Shown here piece by piece: positions 33,249 through 42,440 of a DNA stretch of 64,000 bases (positions are counted from its first letter, which is position 1; each line of letters starts with the position of its first letter). Source of the stretch: Patescibacteria group bacterium. Its GTDB lineage: Bacteria > Patescibacteriota > Microgenomatia > UBA1406 > GWC2-37-13. A program made the translations under genes and the position numbers. The notes below the pieces were generated by a model that saw only the letters and a program-made list of their open reading frames with translations, did not search any database and had not been told where the DNA came from. The stretch covers positions 1 to 64,000 of the forward strand of contig JAMCST010000011.1 of the NCBI GenBank assembly GCA_023380935.1, written 5' to 3'.

Positions 33249-34873
33249 AAAACTCGGTACGAATACTATTGATTGTCAGCGCCATATTTTTATTAATCAG
33301 ACTGCCGTTGCTGGATCAGTTGTTTCTTCTTCACGACGAGCGCGACATTGCTTTTTCCGGCTACTCGATTGCCCAAACCGGACGTGACCTGTTCGGGCAT
33401 CGGTTTCCCCTTAACTTTACCGGCATCAGCCCCAATAACCCGATGGTGGCAATCTATTACTCCGCCCTGGCGGCCCTGGCTTTACCCGGACACTCGGTGT
33501 TTTTCGCCAGACTACCATATGTGTTAATATCCACTTTATTGATTTGGCTGGTATTTGAGTTGGTGGCGACTATCACGAAAAACCGCCGTAAAGCCGTCTT
33601 AACCTCGGTCATTTTCTGTTTCAGTCCCTGGGTGTTTCACATTACCCGGCTCGCGCTCGATATCCCGCTGGCAATTGTTCTGCTGGTGGCGGCTGCTCTA
33701 GCTTTCATAAAACAAAAACGTTTCTTGGCTTATCTGCTATTTTTTCTCACCTTTTACTGCTATCAGGGTTTCCGCCTGCTGATTCCGTTTTTGTTGCTTT
33801 ATCTGGAGTTTTTTCCCTGGTCCCAACCAGCAGCCAATCCGAAGAGTCTCCGATCAAAATCCAACTCAAGATGGCTGTTGTGGTTACTTGACGGCGTATT
33901 TGTCCTGGCCTTACTAGCGTCACCGCTACTGATTGACCCGCAAACGACCAAAGGGCGGTTCGGCGAAATTGTCTTTTTCAACCCGGACACGGTCAAAGAG
34001 GTGATTTTCCGGCGCAACACTTCAACCGCTTCTTCATTAGTCAAAAAAATGCTTGATAATAAAATCACCGTCAGTCTGGACTATATGCTCACCAATCTGA
34101 TTAAGGGTCAGGATCTGATCTATCTGTTCAAGGACGGTGATTACAGCGCCATTAACGGTAATACCGCCTCGGGACAGTTTCTCTTCGTAACGATTGTTCT
34201 ATACTACCTGGGGATCGCTTCGTTCGGCCGCCGGATCGGTAAAGACGATCTGTATTTGCTCGGTTTCACCCTTATCGGCTTGATTCCGGCGCTGTTGAGC
34301 CGTCACGGCGCTTCTTTTTCTATCCGCGCCATGCCGTCGGGCATTGGTTTTGCCTATCTGATCGCTTCCGGTCTGATTTTAACCGTCCGGATGGTGACCA
34401 AAACTAAAAATAAAAAATGGGTAATCGGTCTGACTCTGCTAATCATCACCGTCAACCTCACCTATGTCGGCTACATCTATTTTTTCCGCCGACCCGTGAC
34501 TGTCGGAGAGATCTTTAACGCCAATGAAAGAACCTTAAGCAACCGACTGCTCCAAGACAAAACCATGCCGTTGACCGTTTATCATCCCTTACCGCAGGAC
34601 GGTTTCTTGAGTCTGGCTTTTTTGGATAAAAATATTAATCTGAACCGTCTCCAAAACGCCATGCGGTCAACCACCTACGTTGACGGTCAATACCGGTTCT
34701 TGCCGTGCAACAGCAAGTTGAAGTATCAGTTGCTCAAACAAGCCGTCGTCTCCGAACGCTGCCTGGATATTCCGACCTATAACGCTTTGGCCAATATCCA
34801 CAACCCGATGGTTAAGGAGCGTATTCCCTATCAGGATTATTCTTTGAAAACCGCTTATTTTTTTACCCGATAG
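33245..34873 (+). CDS. GT39-family membrane glycosyltransferase, SIAQTGRDE subfamily
   Basis: 542 residues. LLHDERDIAFSGYSIAQTG includes D31-E32, then RDLFGHRFPL. Clearly related to the proteins at 23640 and 46708. Ten helices and a soluble tail of about 110 residues. Last gene of the operon beginning with the flippase; its 3' end overlaps the convergent gene by 19 bases. Confidence 0.86.
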   Translation: MKNSVRILLIVSAIFLLIRLPLLDQLFLLHDERDIAFSGYSIAQTGRDLFGHRFPLNFTGISPNNPMVAIYYSALAALALPGHSVFFARLPYVLISTLLIWLVFELVATITKNRRKAVLTSVIFCFSPWVFHITRLALDIPLAIVLLVAAALAFIKQKRFLAYLLFFLTFYCYQGFRLLIPFLLLYLEFFPWSQPAANPKSLRSKSNSRWLLWLLDGVFVLALLASPLLIDPQTTKGRFGEIVFFNPDTVKEVIFRRNTSTASSLVKKMLDNKITVSLDYMLTNLIKGQDLIYLFKDGDYSAINGNTASGQFLFVTIVLYYLGIASFGRRIGKDDLYLLGFTLIGLIPALLSRHGASFSIRAMPSGIGFAYLIASGLILTVRMVTKTKNKKWVIGLTLLIITVNLTYVGYIYFFRRPVTVGEIFNANERTLSNRLLQDKTMPLTVYHPLPQDGFLSLAFLDKNINLNRLQNAMRSTTYVDGQYRFLPCNSKLKYQLLKQAVVSERCLDIPTYNALANIHNPMVKERIPYQDYSLKTAYFFTR

Positions 34874-36543
34874 ATCGTGGCGGTACGGTTACCCCATAAA
34901 AACTCCAGATGATTAGGACAGTCGAACAAACTGCGGGCAATCTTGAAATCGTTGTTGTAATAAACGTAATCGATCTGTTTTAGAATGTCGCAGTCATGAC
35001 TTTGAACCATTGCCAACCTATGCCGGTAATCGATGCCGGTTATCTGTTCCATCCAAAGATCTGCCAGGTAAAGCGGTTGACCGGAAAAGGCGGAAACATA
35101 GGCGGTGTCACCCCAGGCATAAAGCGGTTTTGGATCGGTTAAGTTGGCTCCGATAGTTTTATCGTATGGTGGAGACAATACCACGCCGCGCGGCTGTCGC
35201 CCCAACTCCTGCAACGCCTCCAGTTCTCCGTCGGGCAGATAAACCAGAGCCGGAGACCGGAATGTGTCACGTGCCAAATCCAGCGTCGTCGGTAGCGCCA
35301 AAATTACGATCACACACAACAACGTTTTTGTCAGGCCGGATTTTTTCCGGTACAGGGAAAACGCCAACTCGATCAGTGGTATGGTGGAAAAAAACACTGC
35401 GTAGTAAAAAAACTGATAGATGTTCGTCCACTCGCCTGTTTGCACGAACAACGCCGTGGCAAGAACAGTAACCAGTAACACCGCGGCGACGCTGATTTCC
35501 AGTTGCGTCGCTTTTTTGGTCATAATCCGGTAGGCCAAATACATAAGACCGAAGAAACGCACCCCCAGGTAGAAAAACAGGAAAACCGTCAGGTTAAACA
35601 ACTCGATCAGCAACCAGGGCAATACTAGTCCTTTAGCCGCCAAAACGTAGCGTAAACTGGTCAACCGCGCCAGGTAAAACAAGTGGGGATCTTCGGTAAC
35701 CGGATTGATGCTGGTAAACGGAGAAAAAATAAAAGTGGAGCCGGCAGCTGCAGTTGAAGCCGGCCGGTAAAAAAACCAAACCGTGACTGCCGCCACCGCC
35801 GTGAACAATATCGAATAAAACAAGACGCGACGCCGGTCTTTGCACACCAATCCAACCGTCAGCGTCCCCAACACCAGCGCCACCACTCCGCCATAAAACT
35901 TAAGGGCAAAATTAACGCCGATAATCCCGGCAAAAATCAAAACAGTGATACGATTGATTTTTTTCTCCTGGATTTTGATCAGCATAAACAGCAAACCCAG
36001 CAGCGACCAACCGAACTGGGCATTGAGCGTTAACGGCTCAATCAGGTGAAAAAGCAGGTGCGACGCTCCCCAGATCGTCCGGTCGGTCACCAAAGTAAAG
36101 TAGTAGGAAAAACTGCCAGTGAAGTAAAAAAAGGCCAGGAACAGGACCAAAAAAACCCAGCGCCGACTAATGGAGTGCGCCAGTTTTATCAACAACCAGG
36201 TAAAAAGACCGAACCAAACCACCGGCAACAGCTTAAAATAGGCCAGCAACGGATTAATTCCCAACCTGGCCAGCCAGGCAAGCAGTAAATCATACAGATA
36301 GTTGTATCCACGCAGCGCGACTCCGGAAAAAGTGGGCATCAGTGGAGGAAAGTTGATAAAGGCCGTCCGGGCCACAGCCAAATGCCAAAGCGCATCGTGT
36401 CCGAGGGAGCGCCAGAAAAACAGTCCGCATTTTTCCTGGAAACAATAGTGGCTGCCGCTGGGAAGGTTAAAGGACAAAAAAACCACCATGGCACTAACGA
36501 CGATCAAGGCGAGGACGGTTTTTTTTATCACTGACCGGTTCAT
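34855..36543 (-). CDS. GT-C-like membrane protein, tandem paralogue 2
   Basis: 562 residues. The first loop holds PSGSHYC, KCG and GHDALWHLAVARTAF (H49, D50), then FSGVALRGYNYLYDLLL. An Asp in the first outside loop is the GT-C pattern, but the family is not named. The pair C34/C39 in the loop could form a disulfide. The C-terminus has a soluble domain ending WGNRTATIYRV. It is about half identical by eye to the gene upstream (36540), so it arose by duplication. It starts in an ATGA overlap with it. Confidence 0.72.
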   Translation of the reverse strand: MNRSVIKKTVLALIVVSAMVVFLSFNLPSGSHYCFQEKCGLFFWRSLGHDALWHLAVARTAFINFPPLMPTFSGVALRGYNYLYDLLLAWLARLGINPLLAYFKLLPVVWFGLFTWLLIKLAHSISRRWVFLVLFLAFFYFTGSFSYYFTLVTDRTIWGASHLLFHLIEPLTLNAQFGWSLLGLLFMLIKIQEKKINRITVLIFAGIIGVNFALKFYGGVVALVLGTLTVGLVCKDRRRVLFYSILFTAVAAVTVWFFYRPASTAAAGSTFIFSPFTSINPVTEDPHLFYLARLTSLRYVLAAKGLVLPWLLIELFNLTVFLFFYLGVRFFGLMYLAYRIMTKKATQLEISVAAVLLVTVLATALFVQTGEWTNIYQFFYYAVFFSTIPLIELAFSLYRKKSGLTKTLLCVIVILALPTTLDLARDTFRSPALVYLPDGELEALQELGRQPRGVVLSPPYDKTIGANLTDPKPLYAWGDTAYVSAFSGQPLYLADLWMEQITGIDYRHRLAMVQSHDCDILKQIDYVYYNNDFKIARSLFDCPNHLEFLWGNRTATIYRVKK

Positions 36544-38258
36544 GGGTGCGGGTGAACGACACGGTAAATGGTCGCTTGCCGATTGCCCCATAAAAACACC
36601 AGACGACTGGGACAATCAAACAGGCGGCGATCAATCTTGTGGTCGTTGTTGTAATAAACATAGTCGATCGCCTCAAGCATGCGGCAGTCGTGGCGCTCGA
36701 TCTTGTCCAGCCGCGCCTGATAGTCAATCCCGGTCAGGCGGATCTGCACCAGATCGGCAAAGTAGCTCGGTTTACCGGAAAAGGCCGAGACATAGGCGGT
36801 GTCGCCGTTGGCAAACAGCGGCCGGGGAACGGCATATTGATTGACTAGTCCGTCGTCAAACAGCGGAGAAAAAACCACACCAACGGGCTGGCTTTTCAGA
36901 AACGCCAGCGCTTCTATTTCCTCTTTCGGAATATAGGTACCGCCGGGAAACAGCGACCAGGAGCTTTTGGCAATATCCACGGTCGCCGGTAATGCCAGAC
37001 CAATTAGAATAATGATTCCCACCAACGCCAACTTAGTCTTAGTTTTATACCAGGAAAACGCCAATTCGGCCAGGTAAATGGAGGAAAGAAAAACGGCGTA
37101 GTAAAAAAACTGGATGGTGTTCCACCACTCGGCTTTTTGCACGAACAGTACTGTCATCGCAGTGGTAACGACCATGGTTCCCATGACGATCGCGTCAAAT
37201 CGATCAAGTTTTTTCTTGATCAGCCGAATTCCGAAATATAGCAAACCAAAGAAACGTACGCCCAGATAGAAGAAAAGAAACAAGACGAGATTAATCGCTT
37301 CAATGACGATTAATTTCGGCCCAACCGGCCGGGTAAGCAAAAAGTAGCGGGCATTGGTTAAGTTCTGAAGATACAGCAGACCGGGGTCTTCGGTAATCGG
37401 ATGCACCAAGGCAAACGGCGCGAGCGAGAAAATCGCCCCGCCGGCGCCAGCAGAAAACGGGGCGTAAAAAACCATTAACGCCCCACTGGCGGCGGCCAGC
37501 ATTAAACCGCTCAAGATAAAAAATCGCGAACGATTCCTTGGTAATATTTCCAACAGACAATACAGCATTCCTAAAACCAAGGCCGCAAAACCGCCGTAAA
37601 ACTTCAGGCCGAAGTTCAAAAAAATCACGACGGCAATCGCGAAGACGGTTTTTTTAGTGAGCCGGTTCTCTTTAAATTTAATCAACAGGTACAGCATTCC
37701 CAACAGCGAAAGGGCGTACTGCGGGTTAAACATGATGTGGTAAATTTGTTGGGACAATAAACCGGCCGAGCCGAAGACGGTTTGATCATGAATCAGGGTG
37801 AAAATGTAGGAAAAAGAACTGGAAAAATATAAAAAAAACAGGAAAAAGGCGGTAAAGACAACCCTGTCTTTTAACTTCCGCGATAATTGAATCGCCAACG
37901 CGGTGAATAAGATAAACCAGACAACCGGAATAATCTTAAAGAAATAGGTCAGGGCCGACAGGTGGGTAAAACGCACCAACAAATAGATCACCAGGTCAAA
38001 AAGATAATTGTAGCCGTTCAGGGCCGCGCCGGAAAACACCGGCGAGATAAACGGGAAACGGTTAAAGGCTGTCTCCACCAACGCCAGATGCCAGACGGCG
38101 TCATGACCGTGCACGCCCCAGAAATATATCCCGCATTTTCCCTGGTAACAATACTGGCTGCCGCTGGGCACGGTCACACTCATGTAAAGGATAAAGGCCG
38201 GGACGATCAGAAAGAGTAGCCCAGGGTGTTTTTTGATATAATCAAAAGCATGTCTCAT
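36540..38258 (-). CDS. GT-C-like membrane protein, tandem paralogue 1
   Basis: 572 residues, about 12 helices. Motifs match the downstream paralogue: VPSGSQYC, KCG, GHDAVWHLALVETAF (H52, D53), FSGAALNGYNYLFDLVI, and a C-terminal WGNRQATIYRVV. The start at 38258 (MRHAFDYIKKHPGL) is chosen because a longer reading has no hydrophobic or family-like content and would lie inside the divergent GT2 gene. Its start codon overlaps that of the GT2 gene by nine bases in opposite orientation. Confidence 0.74.
   Translation of the reverse strand: MRHAFDYIKKHPGLLFLIVPAFILYMSVTVPSGSQYCYQGKCGIYFWGVHGHDAVWHLALVETAFNRFPFISPVFSGAALNGYNYLFDLVIYLLVRFTHLSALTYFFKIIPVVWFILFTALAIQLSRKLKDRVVFTAFFLFFLYFSSSFSYIFTLIHDQTVFGSAGLLSQQIYHIMFNPQYALSLLGMLYLLIKFKENRLTKKTVFAIAVVIFLNFGLKFYGGFAALVLGMLYCLLEILPRNRSRFFILSGLMLAAASGALMVFYAPFSAGAGGAIFSLAPFALVHPITEDPGLLYLQNLTNARYFLLTRPVGPKLIVIEAINLVLFLFFYLGVRFFGLLYFGIRLIKKKLDRFDAIVMGTMVVTTAMTVLFVQKAEWWNTIQFFYYAVFLSSIYLAELAFSWYKTKTKLALVGIIILIGLALPATVDIAKSSWSLFPGGTYIPKEEIEALAFLKSQPVGVVFSPLFDDGLVNQYAVPRPLFANGDTAYVSAFSGKPSYFADLVQIRLTGIDYQARLDKIERHDCRMLEAIDYVYYNNDHKIDRRLFDCPSRLVFLWGNRQATIYRVVHPHP
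38237..38242 (+). promoter_or_regulatory. -10 box for the GT2 gene at 38250
   Basis: A consensus TATAAT lies 7 bases before the ATG, predicting a leaderless mRNA. The box is inside the coding region of the divergent membrane-protein gene. On the minus strand only a weak AATTAT near 38268-38273 precedes the 38258 start. Confidence 0.6.
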
Positions 38259-39068
38259 GATCTGGCGATAATTACGGTCGTGTATCAAAATTACATTATA
38301 CTCGATGATTTTTTCAAAAGTTTGGCCGCCCAGACCGACACTCGCTTCACCCTGTTTATCGTAGATGTTTCGACGGAAAAACAGCCAATCAAACCACCGC
38401 CAGAACTCAATGTTACGGTTATCCCTGCCCCCAACCGCGGCTATGCCCATAGTGTTAATCTTGGTCTAAAACAAGCCCGCAACCACTTTTCCCAGTTCTG
38501 CGTGATTAACCCCGACACCGTCTTAAGCCAAAACTTCGTCGCCAAGGTTAAAACCAGCCTTAGCGCTCATCCCGGGGCAATTATCGGCGGCAAAATTTAC
38601 TATGCGATCGGTTACGAATATCACCGTGACCGCTATCGTCCGGCCGATCAAGGCAAAGTCATCTGGTATGCCGGCGGCACAATTGACTGGAACCACGCCC
38701 TGACGCCGCACCGGGGCGTGGATACGGTTGACCGGGGACAGTTTGACCGTTTTGAACCGACCGGGTTTGTTAATGGCTGCTTGATGTGTCTTGACCAAAG
38801 CGTCATTAATACGGTCGGATACTGGGACGAGAGCTATTTCCTGTATTTTGAAGACTCTGACTACTGTGAACGGGCCAAGCGTAAAGGAGTTAAGTTATAC
38901 TATGACCCGGCGATCGTCATCTGGCATAAAAACTCCCAGTCCACCGGCGGCTCCGGGTCGACCATTCATCAAAAATACCAAGCAAGAAATCGGTTGATTT
39001 TCGCCCTGAAATACGCACCGCTGAAAACCAAACTGCATCTGATCAGAAACCTGATTTGGCACCGGTAA
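38250..39068 (+). CDS. GT2, rhamnosyltransferase-like
   Basis: 272 residues. AIITVVYQNYIILDDFFKSL, IVDVSTEK, NRGYAHSVNLGLKQA, INPDTVLS and the acceptor/base region YFEDSDYCERAKRKG give a complete GT2 of the WcaA/rhamnosyltransferase type; VDVST replaces the usual VDNxS. The protein is soluble and would extend a lipid-linked glycan inside the cell. The ATG at 38250 is supported by the TATAAT 7 bases upstream. It is a monocistronic gene, 5 bases from the convergent stop at 39074. Confidence 0.87.
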   Translation: MSHDLAIITVVYQNYIILDDFFKSLAAQTDTRFTLFIVDVSTEKQPIKPPPELNVTVIPAPNRGYAHSVNLGLKQARNHFSQFCVINPDTVLSQNFVAKVKTSLSAHPGAIIGGKIYYAIGYEYHRDRYRPADQGKVIWYAGGTIDWNHALTPHRGVDTVDRGQFDRFEPTGFVNGCLMCLDQSVINTVGYWDESYFLYFEDSDYCERAKRKGVKLYYDPAIVIWHKNSQSTGGSGSTIHQKYQARNRLIFALKYAPLKTKLHLIRNLIWHR

Positions 39069-39073
39069 CAAAC

Positions 39074-40981
39074 TTAACCGCGATAACCGTAAACCGTGAT
39101 CTGGCCGGGAACGGAGAAAATGGGAAAAATCTCGTCAAAACTCACCCGTTCTCCGTGCGGCAGAATGAGGGTACCGCGAAGAATGTCGCCGTCCTGAAAC
39201 GCATCCTCCTTACACGCCTTGCCGTAACACAAAATAAAGGTTAAGCCGTAATCGCGGCTGACTAACCGGTGGTCCTGTTTAAGCAGATAGTCCAGTCCGG
39301 CCTGGTCAACCGAGACGGGAAACACTCTTAGCCGCACCGCGTTGGTCTTTAAAAACGCTTTGTGGTTCTGTCGCTTGTTATATTCCCAAATCTGTTTGTG
39401 TTGACTGATGGCGTCGGCGATCCCCTTTTGGTAAGTAAGCGCCGAAATGGGATAAGGTTGGGAAAAATAGTAAATCGGTCCGGTGAGACAAACCAGCAAC
39501 ACGATTAAAAAAGCCGTCGCGGTGCGGTTGGTATGGTTTTCTCCGGTAATAATTGATGGCTTTTTCCTGCCAAGAATAATTACCAACCACTGGATAACGA
39601 TCACCGCCGCAACGATTAGCACGGTGACCGGGGAGAACTGACGCGTAACCGCTAATAACGGCGCCAGACCGGTCAAAAGCAACGCCAGCATCACCCGCGG
39701 ATAAAAACCAAAAACGGGCAGAAACAACAGCGAGATAATACCGGCGACAAACAAAACCGGCACCAGATTTACACTCAGGGTCAGGTTACCCAACATTAAC
39801 GTTCCGATTTCTTTTCCGGTCAAAGAAAAAGTATTATGGAGCAGGTAAAAATGGGTCAAAAAAGCAAAAATCGCCACTAACGAATATACGATCAGTCGTG
39901 ACGCGAGCGACGACCGGCGCTTCCAAAAAAAACGGACAAATAAAACCGCGGCATTAACCACAAAAAAACCGTAGAGCAGTGAATTTTTTAAGACAAACTG
40001 TCTTGTTTCTTCCAGCACTCCGTACTTAATGAAAAGTCCGGAAGACAACAATAATCCGACAAAAAACAGATTAAACCAATTCAGGTCGCTGCCCAGAATC
40101 GGCAGCAGGACAAAAACGTTCAGAAAATACCACGGTTGAATTTCGCGCGTCAACGACAGATAAAGCATCAGGAACATAAAACCGGTGAAGATAAGCTGTT
40201 TAACGCGGCGACCGCCGGTGAAGAATAAAAAAGGCAGAGTGATGAATTTTATTCCCGCGGACAGCAGCAGCATCAGTCTCCCCCACCACTGTTTGCCGTC
40301 CAGCACCAAACTCATCCCAGCGATCGCCAACCCGACGCCGATCAGGTCGTTGTGGGCTCCGAGCAAACCTTCCACCAACACCAAAGGATGGACGGCAAAG
40401 ATCATCGCCCAGCGGCGGTTACGCCGACTCAGACAATAGACGGCCAACCAATAAAAAATAACGGACAGGAGCTTGAACAGATAAAAATTAAGAACGAACT
40501 TTCCCATCGCCAGAAACGAAGGGATCAGCGTTATGCCTAAAAAAACCGGACCATAGGGGTAGGTCCGGTGGGTCCAGTGCATAAACCTTAACCACGGATC
40601 GGTCTTGAAATACTCGGGAACGTAAAAATAGGGATTTTGATGGTAATGGGTAATGATCTTGGCGTCAAAAATGTAGTTGAACAAATCATGAGATAAAGCG
40701 GGATAGGAAAACAACAATATCGCGCCAACCACCAAGCTCAAAAGGAAAGGGTTGATGGTCTTGATGCGTCTTAAAAACAAGTAGTAAAACATAAACAACC
40801 CGACGACGATGCCGATATAAAGATAGAGATTGATCTGCCGGTGATAATAACCCAACGGAATAATCCATTGGCGAAACGCCTCCCAGTAGCGATGGTTGAA
40901 CAGGGTAAGGTTAACGTCGATCAGGGAGTATGACCAAACCGAGATCGCGATCAAAAAGATTGAGTAGAAAACAATCAGCAT
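39074..40981 (-). CDS. GT-C membrane glycosyltransferase, MptB/GT87-like
   Basis: 635 residues, 13 or so helices, and a C-terminal soluble domain. SHDLFNYIFDAKIITHYHQN with PY, HWTHRTYPYGPVFL and HPLVLVEGLLGAHND resemble the polyprenyl-phosphate-mannose-dependent alpha-mannosyltransferase (MptB/DUF2029) group of actinobacteria and CPR relatives. The ATG at 40981 is chosen over an upstream TTG that overlaps the preceding gene. Last gene of a three-gene minus operon. Confidence 0.8.
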   Translation of the reverse strand: MLIVFYSIFLIAISVWSYSLIDVNLTLFNHRYWEAFRQWIIPLGYYHRQINLYLYIGIVVGLFMFYYLFLRRIKTINPFLLSLVVGAILLFSYPALSHDLFNYIFDAKIITHYHQNPYFYVPEYFKTDPWLRFMHWTHRTYPYGPVFLGITLIPSFLAMGKFVLNFYLFKLLSVIFYWLAVYCLSRRNRRWAMIFAVHPLVLVEGLLGAHNDLIGVGLAIAGMSLVLDGKQWWGRLMLLLSAGIKFITLPFLFFTGGRRVKQLIFTGFMFLMLYLSLTREIQPWYFLNVFVLLPILGSDLNWFNLFFVGLLLSSGLFIKYGVLEETRQFVLKNSLLYGFFVVNAAVLFVRFFWKRRSSLASRLIVYSLVAIFAFLTHFYLLHNTFSLTGKEIGTLMLGNLTLSVNLVPVLFVAGIISLLFLPVFGFYPRVMLALLLTGLAPLLAVTRQFSPVTVLIVAAVIVIQWLVIILGRKKPSIITGENHTNRTATAFLIVLLVCLTGPIYYFSQPYPISALTYQKGIADAISQHKQIWEYNKRQNHKAFLKTNAVRLRVFPVSVDQAGLDYLLKQDHRLVSRDYGLTFILCYGKACKEDAFQDGDILRGTLILPHGERVSFDEIFPIFSVPGQITVYGYRG

Positions 40982-40985
40982 ACGG

Positions 40986-42440
40986 TTACGGACGACTAAC
41001 AATTGAGAAAGAGTTGTTTTTTTCCAGAACTTTATAGGGAATGCTGTTTACCTTTAGCCCGTCTATTGCCCAGTTGCGGGTAATGGCGACGAAGTTTTTT
41101 TCATCGGAACGGAACAACCTCAGCAAAGTGCGCTTCTCGTCGGGCATCTCGATCAACGGCTTGATGCTGGCACCGGAATAAAACACGGCGATCGGAAGAA
41201 AATCGTCGTCGAGGTAATGCGTCTGGGGATAGGCGGCGATTTTTTCGGAGATCGCCACGTCGTCGGGAACATATCTGGTCGTCGGGATGACCTCGGGATA
41301 GAAGATTTTAATCTGAAGCAGTGCTACCGCACCGAACAATAAAAGATAAAGGGATTGGAAAACGGTCTCACGGAAAAATCGACGCAATCCGGCCGGAACC
41401 AGTTTTTTGGCCAACCGAAAACACACTCCTCCCAAACGGTAGACACCGCCCGCCCCAATCAGAACCAACGGAAGATAAACCGGAATCAGATGCCAGATTT
41501 GACTTTTGTCGGTCGTTAGGAAAGGATAAAACACCAACAGATTCCACAGTAAGACGGTGGCGACCGGCTTTTGCAGAAACGCCAGCGACACCAGTAAAAA
41601 ACCGCCGCCCAATAGCCAAAAATAATACCACTTTCTTATTCCCATGTGCAGATAGAACAACGGCAGCTGCGGATGCAACTGAAAATAGGTCAATAAACTG
41701 CTGCGTTGGCGCAAACCGACATTAAAAAAGTGTTGCTCAATAAACAACGGGTACTCGCTTGCCTGGAGATGATACCAGGGATAAACCACGGCCAAAAAAC
41801 CCACCACTCCCAAAGCTAACCAGATGGCATTTTTCAGCTTAGCCAACTGACGCAGGTTGATAAAAACAATCAACGGTAAAGCCGACAGTCCCACCAGCGT
41901 TTTACTCATCATTAAACCACCAAAAGCGACTCCGACCGCCGGAAACAAAGCAAACCGGTCGGCCGACTTCAACGCCAGATATATGGTTAATATATAGAAA
42001 AAAACCAAAATGGCGTCCAGGTTACCCGACCTCACTCTTATCAGATACCAGACCGACGTTCCAAGCATCAGGGCGGCCACAAAGGCAATGGTTTTTTTTT
42101 TGAACAGCTGGAGTCCGGTCAGATAGGTTAATGCGATCGAACCGAGACTAAGCAGCGCCGAAGGCAACCGGGTGGCAAATTCGCTGAAGCCGAAAACTTT
42201 GTACGACAACGCCATCAACCAGAAACCCAACGGCGGATGATCGTAGAACGGTTGGCCGTTCCACATCATGTTCATGTAGTCGCCGGTTTTCACCATGGTG
42301 CGCGCGATCGCACCGTACCACGCCTCGTCCCAACTGGATAAGGTGGGATAGCCTAGCCGGTAAAAGAAAAAAAAGGCGAAGATTGCTATCAATACAAACA
42401 ACGGTAAAGCCGTGAGGAAAATTTTCTGCTTGGTTTTCAT
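40986..42440 (-). CDS. GT39/ArnT-like membrane glycosyltransferase
   Basis: 484 residues. SSWDEAWYGAIARTM includes D38-E39, then NGQPFYDHPPLGFWLMALSY and TRLPSALLSL. These are canonical PMT_2 motifs, second only to the 19531 protein. A soluble tail of about 90 residues. Its ATG shares one base with the upstream stop, so the operon is translationally coupled. Confidence 0.9.
   Translation of the reverse strand: MKTKQKIFLTALPLFVLIAIFAFFFFYRLGYPTLSSWDEAWYGAIARTMVKTGDYMNMMWNGQPFYDHPPLGFWLMALSYKVFGFSEFATRLPSALLSLGSIALTYLTGLQLFKKKTIAFVAALMLGTSVWYLIRVRSGNLDAILVFFYILTIYLALKSADRFALFPAVGVAFGGLMMSKTLVGLSALPLIVFINLRQLAKLKNAIWLALGVVGFLAVVYPWYHLQASEYPLFIEQHFFNVGLRQRSSLLTYFQLHPQLPLFYLHMGIRKWYYFWLLGGGFLLVSLAFLQKPVATVLLWNLLVFYPFLTTDKSQIWHLIPVYLPLVLIGAGGVYRLGGVCFRLAKKLVPAGLRRFFRETVFQSLYLLLFGAVALLQIKIFYPEVIPTTRYVPDDVAISEKIAAYPQTHYLDDDFLPIAVFYSGASIKPLIEMPDEKRTLLRLFRSDEKNFVAITRNWAIDGLKVNSIPYKVLEKNNSFSIVSRP

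Noticed and set aside
38259-38450. 64-residue N-terminal extension of the GT-C-like protein
   Set aside because: It is antisense to the GT2 gene and has no membrane or family character; the ATG at 38258 fits the paralogue.
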